Below the pieces are notes generated by a model. The model saw only the letters and a list, made by a program, of their open reading frames with translations. It searched no databases and was not told where the DNA came from. A stretch of 5,879 bases of DNA from an uncultured Pseudobdellovibrionaceae bacterium (GTDB lineage: Bacteria > Bdellovibrionota > Bdellovibrionia > Bdellovibrionales > Bdellovibrionaceae): positions 1 through 5,879 of the forward strand of contig CALCCV010000474.1 in the NCBI GenBank assembly GCA_937900305.1. Direction: 5' to 3'. How positions within the stretch are numbered: position 1 is the stretch's first letter; each line of letters opens with the position of its first letter. Of this stretch, positions 1 through 5,721 are shown one piece after another. Position numbers and translations under genes: made by a program.

Positions 1-87
1 TCTATTTGCTTGATTGTTACTAACATTATCAATTGCATACTTTGATGTGCTAAGCCCAGTTTGAGAAACACTCAATGTAGAAAACAT
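1..87 (-). CDS. Flagellar rod/hook/hook-associated protein, N-terminal fragment (FlgK-like)
   Basis: The minus strand opens with ATG at 87 and stays open for 29 codons to the window edge, so this is the first part of a longer gene. The peptide begins MFSTLSVSQTGLSTSKYAID and continues NVSNNQANR. This fits the N-terminal signature shared by flagellar axial proteins (FlgB/C/E/F/G/K): a short hydrophobic helix, then a conserved 'SNN-ANxNTPGY' type motif. These proteins are exported by the flagellar type III apparatus and build the rod, hook or hook-filament junction. The 'STL-VSQTGL' opening looks most like FlgK, but 29 residues cannot separate the paralogues. A clear Shine-Dalgarno lies 5 nt upstream. 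Codons are very AT-rich, unlike the genes after position 340. The axial-protein call is fairly firm; the paralogue is a guess. Confidence 0.62.
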   Translation of the reverse strand, partial: MFSTLSVSQTGLSTSKYAIDNVSNNQANR

Positions 88-92
88 ATTTA

Positions 93-98
93 CTCCTT
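93..98 (-). promoter_or_regulatory. Ribosome binding site for the flagellar gene
   Basis: The minus strand reads AAGGAG, then taaat, then ATG (87). This is a near-perfect Shine-Dalgarno with 5-nt spacing, and it fixes the start of the partial flagellar gene. Confidence 0.7.
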
Positions 99-141
99 TT
101 ATAATATGTAAAATTATTGCATTACATTTCTTAATTTTAGT

Positions 142-310
142 TTAAAATGGCCATATTGCTCTTAAGATTTTTGTTCCCCATGGAACTTGCAGTAAATCAG
201 CTTCTGCTCCATCTTTTTTATAAAGCATTTTTAAATTTGCAATTTGTGAAGACAAAAGCGCGCATTGAACAAAAACAGAACCACAATCTTTATCATGAGA
301 TTTATATGTT
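142..310 (-). CDS. C-terminal tail of an unidentified AT-rich ORF
   Basis: A minus-strand frame ends at TAA (142-144). Read back to about position 310 it gives a natural-looking, lysine-rich and AT-codon-rich peptide ending in LLQVPWGTKILRAIWPF. I do not recognise the family. It ends 54 bp before the flagellar gene on the same strand, so the two could belong to one flagellar cluster. The frame stays open to 429, but beyond about 310 it runs antisense through conserved PhoD codons, and its ATG at 429 is probably spurious. I read it as the last 50-60 codons of a gene whose body has been lost at a DNA junction near 300. The right boundary is approximate. Alternatively it may be chance open frame in AT-rich sequence. 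Confidence 0.35.
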
Positions 311-337
311 TTTGAAGTTAAAAATGCTGAAGGCAAA

Positions 338-1309
338 GTGATCGACGAAAGAAATTTCAAGAGTTTAGATTTGGACAAAAAAGCTCTAAAATTTGCGGTG
401 GCCTCTTGCATGAGTGATATGTTTTCCAATGTCCAGGGCGAGATGTGGGATGCTCTCGTGAAAACAAGACCCGAGATGCTTTTCCTTATCGGTGACCTTT
501 GCTACACGGACACGTTTTCAAAAACAGATGAGGCGCAGTTGTGGCGGCGGTTTGCCCAAAGTCGCAATCAATTTGCAGTTTACAAAATGAAAAATCTGAT
601 ACCGACGTTGGCAACTTGGGATGATCATGATTTTGGCGGTAACAATCTGGGGCGCGAATATCAATTTATCGAAAGCTCTACGACCAATTTTATGACGTAC
701 GTCGCTCAGGATGTCTGGCAAAACGGACCACTCAGCCGTGGTCCTGGAGTCAGTCATTGTTTCGAAGCGTTTGGATTGCGTTTTCAATTAATGGATGCGC
801 GGACATTTCGTTCTCAGCGCACGGCGACTAATGACAATACGCACTGGGGTGCCGCCCAAGAGGAGTGGCTGCTGGCCAGCCTCGATCGAGAAACACGACC
901 AACATTTATCATGAATGGCAGCCAAATTTATGGCGGTTATATGCAAAAGGATTCGTATGAGTTCAATCACTTTGAATCCCTTCGCCGAATCACTTCTGAA
1001 CTCAGGCGAGTGTCGAGCCCGGTGATTTATGTTTCTGGTGACATTCATGCCTCTGAACTGATGCGGATTGAATCGGAGCAACTTGGCTATGAAACTTTCG
1101 AAATCACATCCTCGGGAATCCATTCGTTCATAAATCCGTTCGATGCATCTTACGTCAATCCACGGCGTCTCGCCGCTAAAATGGATTTTAATTTTACGGT
1201 GATTGAGGCCGCTGCCGTGGGACCCGATCGAGTTGATCTTGGTATCACCGCTTACGGAAGAAATCGTAAGGTATTTTACACTCACACCGCGAGTGTAGCC
1301 AGGGGCTGA
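338..1309 (+). CDS. PhoD-like alkaline phosphatase/metallophosphatase, 5'-truncated
   Basis: This is a phosphodiesterase/phosphomonoesterase-type metal enzyme of the PhoD (calcineurin-like) fold. Motifs in order, counted from the GTG at 338: ASC (22-24) at the domain entry, GD (52-53), ATWDDHDFG (92-100), DARTFRS (153-159), NGSQ (193-196) and SGDIHASEL (233-241), followed by the TSSG segment (258-261). The metal-binding aspartates and histidines that I can place are present. PhoD proteins are normally exported and carry a signal peptide and often a beta-sandwich domain before this point; neither is here. The frame is open back to 299 (stop TGA 296-298), and the extra codons read DLYVFEVKNAEGK, which still resembles the linker before the PhoD domain. 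So GTG 338 is probably just the first available start, not the native one. It is preceded by a weak GAAGG only 4 nt away. It runs convergently toward pcnB across 76 bp. Substrate is unknown. Confidence 0.8.
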   Translation: MIDERNFKSLDLDKKALKFAVASCMSDMFSNVQGEMWDALVKTRPEMLFLIGDLCYTDTFSKTDEAQLWRRFAQSRNQFAVYKMKNLIPTLATWDDHDFGGNNLGREYQFIESSTTNFMTYVAQDVWQNGPLSRGPGVSHCFEAFGLRFQLMDARTFRSQRTATNDNTHWGAAQEEWLLASLDRETRPTFIMNGSQIYGGYMQKDSYEFNHFESLRRITSELRRVSSPVIYVSGDIHASELMRIESEQLGYETFEITSSGIHSFINPFDASYVNPRRLAAKMDFNFTVIEAAAVGPDRVDLGITAYGRNRKVFYTHTASVARG

Positions 1310-1385
1310 TATGTGTCTAAACTTTCAAACCAATACAACCGTTCGCGATTCATTGACTCGATACATGTGGGCTTCTATTTTCTAG

Positions 1386-2561
1386 CTATTGCTGCGTTGG
1401 CGGAGCAACGGGTGTGGGTGGCGCAATTGGCCCCCCGGCAATCTCTTCACGCCAAAATAAAATTTCATCTGCACTGAGGGCGTCCACCCACTGGGCAATT
1501 TGAAAGGCTAGCACACTGTAATCCTGCTGCAGAAAACCTCGCCGCCGGCGCACCCCGCGTTTGCGAAATTGCTCGACCTGCTGAAATTGAGGATAGGTTT
1601 CAATCGCTCGGAGGAGGATATTGGACTCGGCTTTGAAAACTCCTAGCTCGTGGCGCATGAAGAGCCCAAGAGGCGATTCTTCAGCCAAACTTTCAGGACC
1701 GTTTTTGTCCAACAAGATTTTGGCCATCGGGACAATGAGGACCGAGAAGGTTTGAATAGGATCTTCGATGTTGAATTTCTCAGCCGGAAAGGTGCGCATC
1801 AATTCAAAAAATTCGTCTTCATATTTTGCCAAAAAATCACAGAGACCTGGCAAAATTTTTGGCAAAATTTCGAGATCTCGCATTTCCATCAACGCCGTCC
1901 ACGGATCCTTCAATCGCAAAATTTTTAAATACTCTTCGCGTCGACGGGGTAGCGGAGTGCCTGTTAAAAGTTCAGCGGTGCCAATCATGGCGGCTCGCAA
2001 CTCAGGCTCTAAGGTGAAATTAATTTTATGAGAAAGGCGCAGGGCTCGCAAAATGCGAATGGGATCTTCTTTGAATCTCACATCGGGTAAGCCGATCATC
2101 CGGATGATGCGGGCCTGGATGTCTTCTAAACCTTCGACATAATCAAACAGAGATTCTTTCACAGGATCATAGAAAATTCCATTGATGGTGAAATCGCGGC
2201 GTTTGGCATCTTCCTCGGCAGTTCCAAAAAAATTGTCGCCAGAACCTTCGATGGATTCTCCATGTTCTTCAGGGTCAAAATTTTTTCGAAAGGTGGCCAC
2301 TTCAAACTGATATTGACCCCGCTTCACCAAAATTAATTTGAAGCGGCGGCCGATCAAGAAGCTATTCGGAATTCGTTTTCGAATTTGATTGGGTGAAGCC
2401 GAAGTGGCGATATCGAAATCTTTGGGATGAATGCCAACCAACAAATCCCGCACGCACCCACCGACCAAGTAGGTCTGATGTCCATCTCCTTGCAGTCGTT
2501 CGACAATCCTCAAGGCGTCAATATGGATCCAATCTCGGTGCAAAGTCGGTGTTAGGATCAT
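1386..2561 (-). CDS. pcnB: Poly(A) polymerase, nucleotidyltransferase class II (PcnB-type)
   Basis: This enzyme adds 3' adenylate tails to RNAs, which in E. coli promotes exonuclease decay. At 391 aa it is somewhat shorter than E. coli PcnB. The head domain shows LVGGCVRDLL (32-41), the catalytic pair D48/D50 in KDFDIAT, and a third carboxylate E87 in FEVATFR. The E87-D50 spacing matches the bacterial enzymes. EEDAKRRDFTIN (116-127) and the EDPIRILRALR stretch (about 166-176) follow. The segment LIGRRFKLILV (69-79) matches the published motif that separates poly(A) polymerases from CCA-adding enzymes, so I prefer PcnB; a CCA-adding role remains the main alternative. The C-terminus has a basic cluster (RKRGVRRRRG) and ends in a short Pro-rich tail. 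An in-frame TAG four codons before ATG 2561 means the protein cannot start earlier. No Shine-Dalgarno lies at normal distance. It is divergent from the hydrolase. Confidence 0.85.
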   Translation of the reverse strand: MILTPTLHRDWIHIDALRIVERLQGDGHQTYLVGGCVRDLLVGIHPKDFDIATSASPNQIRKRIPNSFLIGRRFKLILVKRGQYQFEVATFRKNFDPEEHGESIEGSGDNFFGTAEEDAKRRDFTINGIFYDPVKESLFDYVEGLEDIQARIIRMIGLPDVRFKEDPIRILRALRLSHKINFTLEPELRAAMIGTAELLTGTPLPRRREEYLKILRLKDPWTALMEMRDLEILPKILPGLCDFLAKYEDEFFELMRTFPAEKFNIEDPIQTFSVLIVPMAKILLDKNGPESLAEESPLGLFMRHELGVFKAESNILLRAIETYPQFQQVEQFRKRGVRRRRGFLQQDYSVLAFQIAQWVDALSADEILFWREEIAGGPIAPPTPVAPPTQQ

Positions 2562-2567
2562 AGTGTT

Positions 2568-2597
2568 AGTCTAACGTGTCCCTTCAGTACGGGTCTA
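2568..2597 (-). promoter_or_regulatory. Possible weak promoter of the poly(A) polymerase gene
   Basis: On the minus strand TAGACC (2597-2592) and TAGACT (2573-2568) each match four of six bases of the sigma70 -35 and -10 boxes, with an 18-bp spacer. The -10 ends 6 nt before the ATG, so a transcript would start at or next to the start codon. The -35 box sits inside the tandem repeat. This is a weak match and only a candidate. Confidence 0.22.
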
Positions 2598-2629
2598 GCA
2601 ATACGGGTCTAGCAATACGGGTCGAGAAT
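2588..2629 (+). repeat. 14-bp tandem repeat in a divergent promoter region
   Basis: The unit TACGGGTCTAGCAA occurs twice exactly (2588-2601 and 2602-2615). A third, decayed copy follows (2616-2629, TACGGGTCGAGAAT; its first eight bases are identical). It lies between the divergent pcnB and hydrolase starts. Operator-like binding sites or slippage-prone filler are both possible; no known regulator site is recognised. Confidence 0.8.
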
Positions 2630-2659
2630 CAATTTTGGGGAACAGCCAATGGCGATCCC

Positions 2660-2689
2660 TTGACCTACAACTAGGCTAACTTCTATAAG
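2660..2689 (+). promoter_or_regulatory. Sigma70-type promoter for the hydrolase-helicase pair
   Basis: TTGACC (2660-2665), an 18-bp spacer and TATAAG (2684-2689) each match five of six consensus bases. The predicted transcription start, six to eight bases after the -10 box, falls at about 2695-2697, on the hydrolase ATG itself. No second promoter is evident before the helicase, so it probably drives both genes. Confidence 0.6.
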
Positions 2690-2696
2690 TCGTTGG

Positions 2697-3530
2697 ATGC
2701 AAGACGAGTCAAGGTTTCATTTGCAGATCTCAGGTCCTGAGCAGGGGCGGCGCTGGGTTTTTTTGCACGGTCTGATGGGCTACGCTCAAAACTGGCGCAG
2801 CTTGATTCGCAAGCTCGAGGTCACGGATCGTTGCTTAGCGTTTGATCAACGAAGTCACGGCCGCAGTTTTCATGCGGAGGCTGGTCATGCGCCTGCGGAC
2901 TATGCGGCAGATTTGAAAGAGATTTTGCACGACCTCGGTTGGTCAGAGGTGATTTTAGTAGGTCACTCAATGGGCGCTCGAGTCGCCTTGGACTTTGCTC
3001 TCGATCATCCTGAGAGTCTTTCTCATCTGGTGATTGAGGACATGGGCCCTTCAGAGATCGCTGGCCACGACGTTTCCGGAAAATCAGTGAGCTACTACGC
3101 AGAGTTGTTAGCGGCCGTCCCCACGCCCTTTGTTTCTAGGGAAGCAGCGAAGTCCTTTTTTGCCGAAGAGTTTGCAAGTCGAGTGCATTCAAAAGAAAAG
3201 CTTGAAGTTTTGGGGCAATTTTTGTTTTCAAATCTGCGAGAAAATGCGAAGGGAGAGTGGGACTGGCAATTTTCTCGAACCGGAATCCTCCAGAGTGTCG
3301 AGGCGGGCCAGACCTTTCGCCGTTGGGAGGAGTTGTCGCAGCTAAAGGTTCCGACTTTGGTGATCCGCGGCGAGAAATCCCTTGATTTGACGAAGGGGGC
3401 CTTTGATACAATGTTAGCAGCGAGCCCAATGATTGAGGGCGTTGAAATTCCTGACGCCGGCCATTGGGTGCATTTTGATCAACCGACGTATATGTTAGAT
3501 GCGCTACTGAGATTTATTGCAAAACGGTGA
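2697..3530 (+). CDS. Alpha/beta hydrolase (YbfF/ABHD11-like esterase)
   Basis: A 277-aa single-domain alpha/beta hydrolase, probably cytoplasmic since no signal peptide is visible. Motifs: VFLHGLMG (21-28, oxyanion hole), FDQRSHGRS (49-57), nucleophile S91 in VGHSMGAR (88-95), an acid candidate D115 in EDMGP (114-118), a cap region of roughly residues 125-205, and the catalytic His256 in DAGHWVHFDQP (253-263). The HG/GHSMG/D/H layout and the 'hydrophobic-D-x-x-P' after strand 6 resemble the YbfF-ABHD11 esterase group, which cleaves short acyl esters or thioesters. Substrate cannot be told from sequence. ATG 2697 is favoured because the fold begins within 20 residues of it and a strong promoter places the transcript start there; no Shine-Dalgarno is present. 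Its TGA overlaps a possible GTG of the helicase (GTGA, 3527-3530). Haloperoxidase- or lactonase-like hydrolases are alternatives. Confidence 0.82.
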   Translation: MQDESRFHLQISGPEQGRRWVFLHGLMGYAQNWRSLIRKLEVTDRCLAFDQRSHGRSFHAEAGHAPADYAADLKEILHDLGWSEVILVGHSMGARVALDFALDHPESLSHLVIEDMGPSEIAGHDVSGKSVSYYAELLAAVPTPFVSREAAKSFFAEEFASRVHSKEKLEVLGQFLFSNLRENAKGEWDWQFSRTGILQSVEAGQTFRRWEELSQLKVPTLVIRGEKSLDLTKGAFDTMLAASPMIEGVEIPDAGHWVHFDQPTYMLDALLRFIAKR

Positions 3531-3581
3531 ACTTTAGGTCCAAAAAAGTTGGATCCAAGTATGACCCAGATTTGTCGGAGT

Positions 3582-3585
3582 GGAG
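3582..3585 (+). promoter_or_regulatory. Ribosome binding site that favours a TTG start for the helicase
   Basis: GGAG (3582-3585), with another GGAG at 3577-3580, lies 7 nt before TTG 3593. The upstream in-frame GTG 3527 has no Shine-Dalgarno. This argues that translation begins at 3593 with MKFSELDLDPRLYKAIEEK, the usual opening of RhlE-type helicases. Confidence 0.55.
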
Positions 3586-3592
3586 AATTGTC

Positions 3593-5623
3593 TTGAAATT
3601 CAGTGAACTCGATCTTGATCCCAGGCTCTACAAAGCCATCGAAGAAAAATCCTTCCTCGAATGCACTCCGATCCAAGAACAAGCCATTCCGCCCGTCATG
3701 CTTGGCAAAGATATTTCAGGTTTAGCCCAAACGGGGACAGGAAAAACAGGCGCCTTTTTAATTCCTCTGATCTCTCGAATCTTAGCTTCTCAAGAGCTGT
3801 CTCCCGATGCCTCGTACACGAATGGCACAAGCAATGGGAAAGTTCCCATTCAGTCAACCAACGCCACTGGTTCCGCCGATTCATCATTGGCAACTTCAGC
3901 ATCAGCATCAGTATCAACTTCAACCGCAGGCGAAGTTGTGCCAAATTCTGCAGCGACGCCGGTCGCCTCTGAGGTGGGAGAAGAGTCGCCTCCGGCGGCT
4001 CCTCAGGTCCACACTCCTGAAGTGCATGTGAAGACGGTGACGGATGAAACCGAGCCCGTGATTGAAAAACTAGTTCCTTTGCATGGCAAGATTTTGCCAT
4101 TCACGAACTGGCGCCGCGGAAATTTCATTTTAATTTTAGTTCCAACCCGAGAATTGGCAGAGCAAGTGAACGACAATGCCAAATCTCTTAACAAACACAC
4201 TCAACTTAAAACCGTGGTCATGTACGGCGGAGTTGGTTACGACGGGCAAAAAGAAGCCGTCCGCCAGGCTCCGCAATTCATCGTGGCCACTCCAGGCAGG
4301 TTGATCGATCTTTATAAAGAGCACGTTGTCGATCTTAAGCAAGTTCGCGCCGTGGTTTTTGACGAAGCCGATCGCATGTTCGACATGGGTTTCAAAGATG
4401 ATATGAAGTACATTCTTCAGCGCATTCCGAAAGAACGTCAGTTCTTGGTGTTCAGTGCGACTCTGAATTTTGATGTACTCAATACAGCTTATCACTTTGG
4501 TGCTGACCCCATCGAAATCAACCTTAGCCGAGATCAAGCGAAGGCCGAAAATGTTGAAGATAAAATTATGCACATCGGGAATCACGAAAAACCCCGGCAT
4601 CTTTTATCGTTGCTGAAGTCGCAAACGCCGACTCAAGCCATAGTTTTTACCAATTTTAAAAACAGTGTGGAGCGGATCGCTGAATTTTTGGCTCTCAATG
4701 GACACAAAGCCCATGCGCTTTCGAGTTTGTTGAATCAAGCCAAGCGCAACAAAGTGATCACCCAGTTCAAAACCGCGCAAGAACCAATGGTTCTGGTGGC
4801 GACGGACGTGGCGGCTCGTGGGTTGGACATTCAAGGAGTTGATCTGGTGATCAACTACGAATTACCCGGGGACTGCGAATCTTATGTCCATCGCATCGGC
4901 CGCACAGGGCGCGCAGGAAATACCGGGCGAGCTTTCAGTTTTGTCAGTGATAAAGACGTGGATGCTTTGAGCCGAATTGAAGATTACCTCAAGCACAAAT
5001 TGCCCACTGACTTCTTGGAAGACGAGCATCTCATCAAAGATTTCAAGCCGATGCCGAGAGAAGTATATATGCAAAATGAATTTCGTGCGAACAGCAATGA
5101 AGGCCGCGGCGGACCTGGCCCGGCACCTAGTCGTGACGGTGGAGGCGGAGCTCCCGGAGGTCGCAGTGGTGGTCAACGTCGCGGCGGTCGCGGTGGCCGC
5201 GGCGGTGGTCGTGGACGCGATCGTGATTTTCGACCAGATTTGCGCCCGGGTGCTGAAGGAGCCGCTCCAGCAGTGGGAGCCGACGGTGCACCAGCCAGCA
5301 ATCCCACCGGCAACGGAGCTCCTCGAACTCACGCCCGTGGCCCACATCCAGGTGGAAGCCAAGGCGGTCCTCAAGGACAGGGGCAACGTCGCGGAGGACG
5401 AGGTGCTCAAGGCCGCGGTCGACCAGACGGTGGTGGCAGCAGCCGACCGCATCCGCAAGGAGCTTCAGGTCCTGGCCGAGGACCTCAGCAAAGACGCGAT
5501 CATCGACCTACACACCAAGCTCGCGGTGGGCATGCGCCGGCCGTTCAAAAACCATCTTGGTCTGATAAAGTCGTACGTTTCGTCATGAACGTATTTTCCA
5601 AATTTAAAGCTAAGAAGAAATAG
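3593..5623 (+). CDS. DEAD-box ATP-dependent RNA helicase, RhlE-like, with RecA1 insertion and RGG tail
   Basis: An RNA-dependent ATPase that unwinds short RNA duplexes, typically in ribosome assembly, mRNA decay or cold adaptation. Counted from TTG 3593 (676 aa): Q motif TPIQ (25-28), motif I AQTGTGKT (45-52), Ia PTREL (184-188), GG (212-213), Ib TPGR (233-236), II DEAD (257-260), III SAT (288-290), IV VFTN (351-354), V ATDVAARGLD (403-412), VI HRIGRTGR (433-440). All catalytic motifs are intact. Two parts are unusual. About 105 residues of Ser/Thr/Ala/Pro-rich sequence separate motifs I and Ia. A Gly/Arg/Pro/Gln-rich tail of about 150 residues then ends in a Lys-rich amphipathic-looking segment. 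The total is far longer than a typical RhlE (about 450 aa). GTG 3527 would add 22 residues and overlap the hydrolase stop; I prefer 3593 because of its ribosome binding site and family start. Likely co-transcribed with the hydrolase. Confidence 0.93.
   Translation: MKFSELDLDPRLYKAIEEKSFLECTPIQEQAIPPVMLGKDISGLAQTGTGKTGAFLIPLISRILASQELSPDASYTNGTSNGKVPIQSTNATGSADSSLATSASASVSTSTAGEVVPNSAATPVASEVGEESPPAAPQVHTPEVHVKTVTDETEPVIEKLVPLHGKILPFTNWRRGNFILILVPTRELAEQVNDNAKSLNKHTQLKTVVMYGGVGYDGQKEAVRQAPQFIVATPGRLIDLYKEHVVDLKQVRAVVFDEADRMFDMGFKDDMKYILQRIPKERQFLVFSATLNFDVLNTAYHFGADPIEINLSRDQAKAENVEDKIMHIGNHEKPRHLLSLLKSQTPTQAIVFTNFKNSVERIAEFLALNGHKAHALSSLLNQAKRNKVITQFKTAQEPMVLVATDVAARGLDIQGVDLVINYELPGDCESYVHRIGRTGRAGNTGRAFSFVSDKDVDALSRIEDYLKHKLPTDFLEDEHLIKDFKPMPREVYMQNEFRANSNEGRGGPGPAPSRDGGGGAPGGRSGGQRRGGRGGRGGGRGRDRDFRPDLRPGAEGAAPAVGADGAPASNPTGNGAPRTHARGPHPGGSQGGPQGQGQRRGGRGAQGRGRPDGGGSSRPHPQGASGPGRGPQQRRDHRPTHQARGGHAPAVQKPSWSDKVVRFVMNVFSKFKAKKK
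3788..4117 (+). other. Low-complexity insertion within the helicase RecA1 domain
   Basis: These codons encode residues of about 66-175 (numbering from TTG 3593), between motif I and the strand leading to motif Ia. The first two thirds are rich in Ser, Thr, Ala, Pro and Val (for example ATSASASVSTST), with short DNA repeats of the type atcagc near 3898-3915. The last part, with VPLHGKILPFTNWRRGNF, looks more ordered. Typical DEAD-box proteins have only some 10-25 residues here. The frame is intact throughout, so it is translated. Confidence 0.8.
5096..5554 (+). other. RGG/GR-rich disordered tail coding region of the helicase
   Basis: These codons encode a Gly/Arg/Pro/Gln-rich tail with repeated RGG-type elements, notably QRRGGRGGRGGGRGRDRD and QRRGGRGAQGRGRP. 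Such tails in RNA helicases bind RNA non-specifically and can drive condensate formation (known for several bacterial and eukaryotic DEAD-box proteins). The DNA is markedly GC-rich and internally repetitive, which explains the long open frames seen on both strands here; these are shadows. Confidence 0.85.
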
Positions 5624-5683
5624 TCCGAGGATTTTTGAGGAAGCTTGAGGTTTTCAGTTGCTTCTGCCTCCTGCCTTCGATAC

Positions 5684-5716
5684 CCCCTTCCCTGACAATC
5701 ATTTTGTGGGGAGGGG
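5684..5716 (+). promoter_or_regulatory. Hairpin pairing the ribosome binding site of the last gene
   Basis: CCCCTTCCC (5684-5692) can pair with GGGGAGGGG (5708-5716) over nine base pairs with one T-G wobble and a 15-base loop. The right arm contains the GGAGG Shine-Dalgarno (5710-5714) of the gene starting at 5722. There is no T-tract after it, so it does not look like an intrinsic terminator. In RNA it could mask the ribosome binding site. Confidence 0.5.
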
Positions 5717-5721
5717 ATCAC

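Noticed and set aside
147..341. Plus-strand 64-codon frame in the AT-rich left end
   Set aside because: The hydrophobic start and Lys/Leu-rich end look like chance reading of AT-rich DNA. The opposite strand reads more naturally and there is no ribosome binding site.
788..1285. Minus-strand open frame of 165 codons opposite the PhoD gene
   Set aside because: It is antisense to conserved PhoD motifs, has no recognisable domain and no ribosome binding site that I can see.
1310..1385. Possible bidirectional terminator between the convergent phoD-like and pcnB genes
   Set aside because: Only a 7-bp imperfect pairing (ATGTGTC with GATACAT) with a loop of about 50 bases is visible, and there is no T-tract, so no terminator is called.
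1823..1868. Inverted repeat ATTTTGCCA / TGGCAAAAT with a second right-hand copy 12 bp on
   Set aside because: It lies inside pcnB and follows from the coding of a short ILPKILP duplication and a nearby FLAK. It has no U-tract or regulatory position.
4862..5588. Long open frames on both strands over the helicase tail (minus strand 4862-5458; plus strand other frame 4977-5588)
   Set aside because: They arise from GC-rich repetitive Gly/Arg codons. Their products are Ala/Val/Ser/Thr-rich low-complexity sequence without domain features, fully inside a well-supported helicase gene.
5637..5670. Possible terminator after the helicase (GAAGC...GCTTC, 5 bp)
   Set aside because: The stem is only five pairs with a 15-base loop and no following T-run; too weak to report as a terminator.
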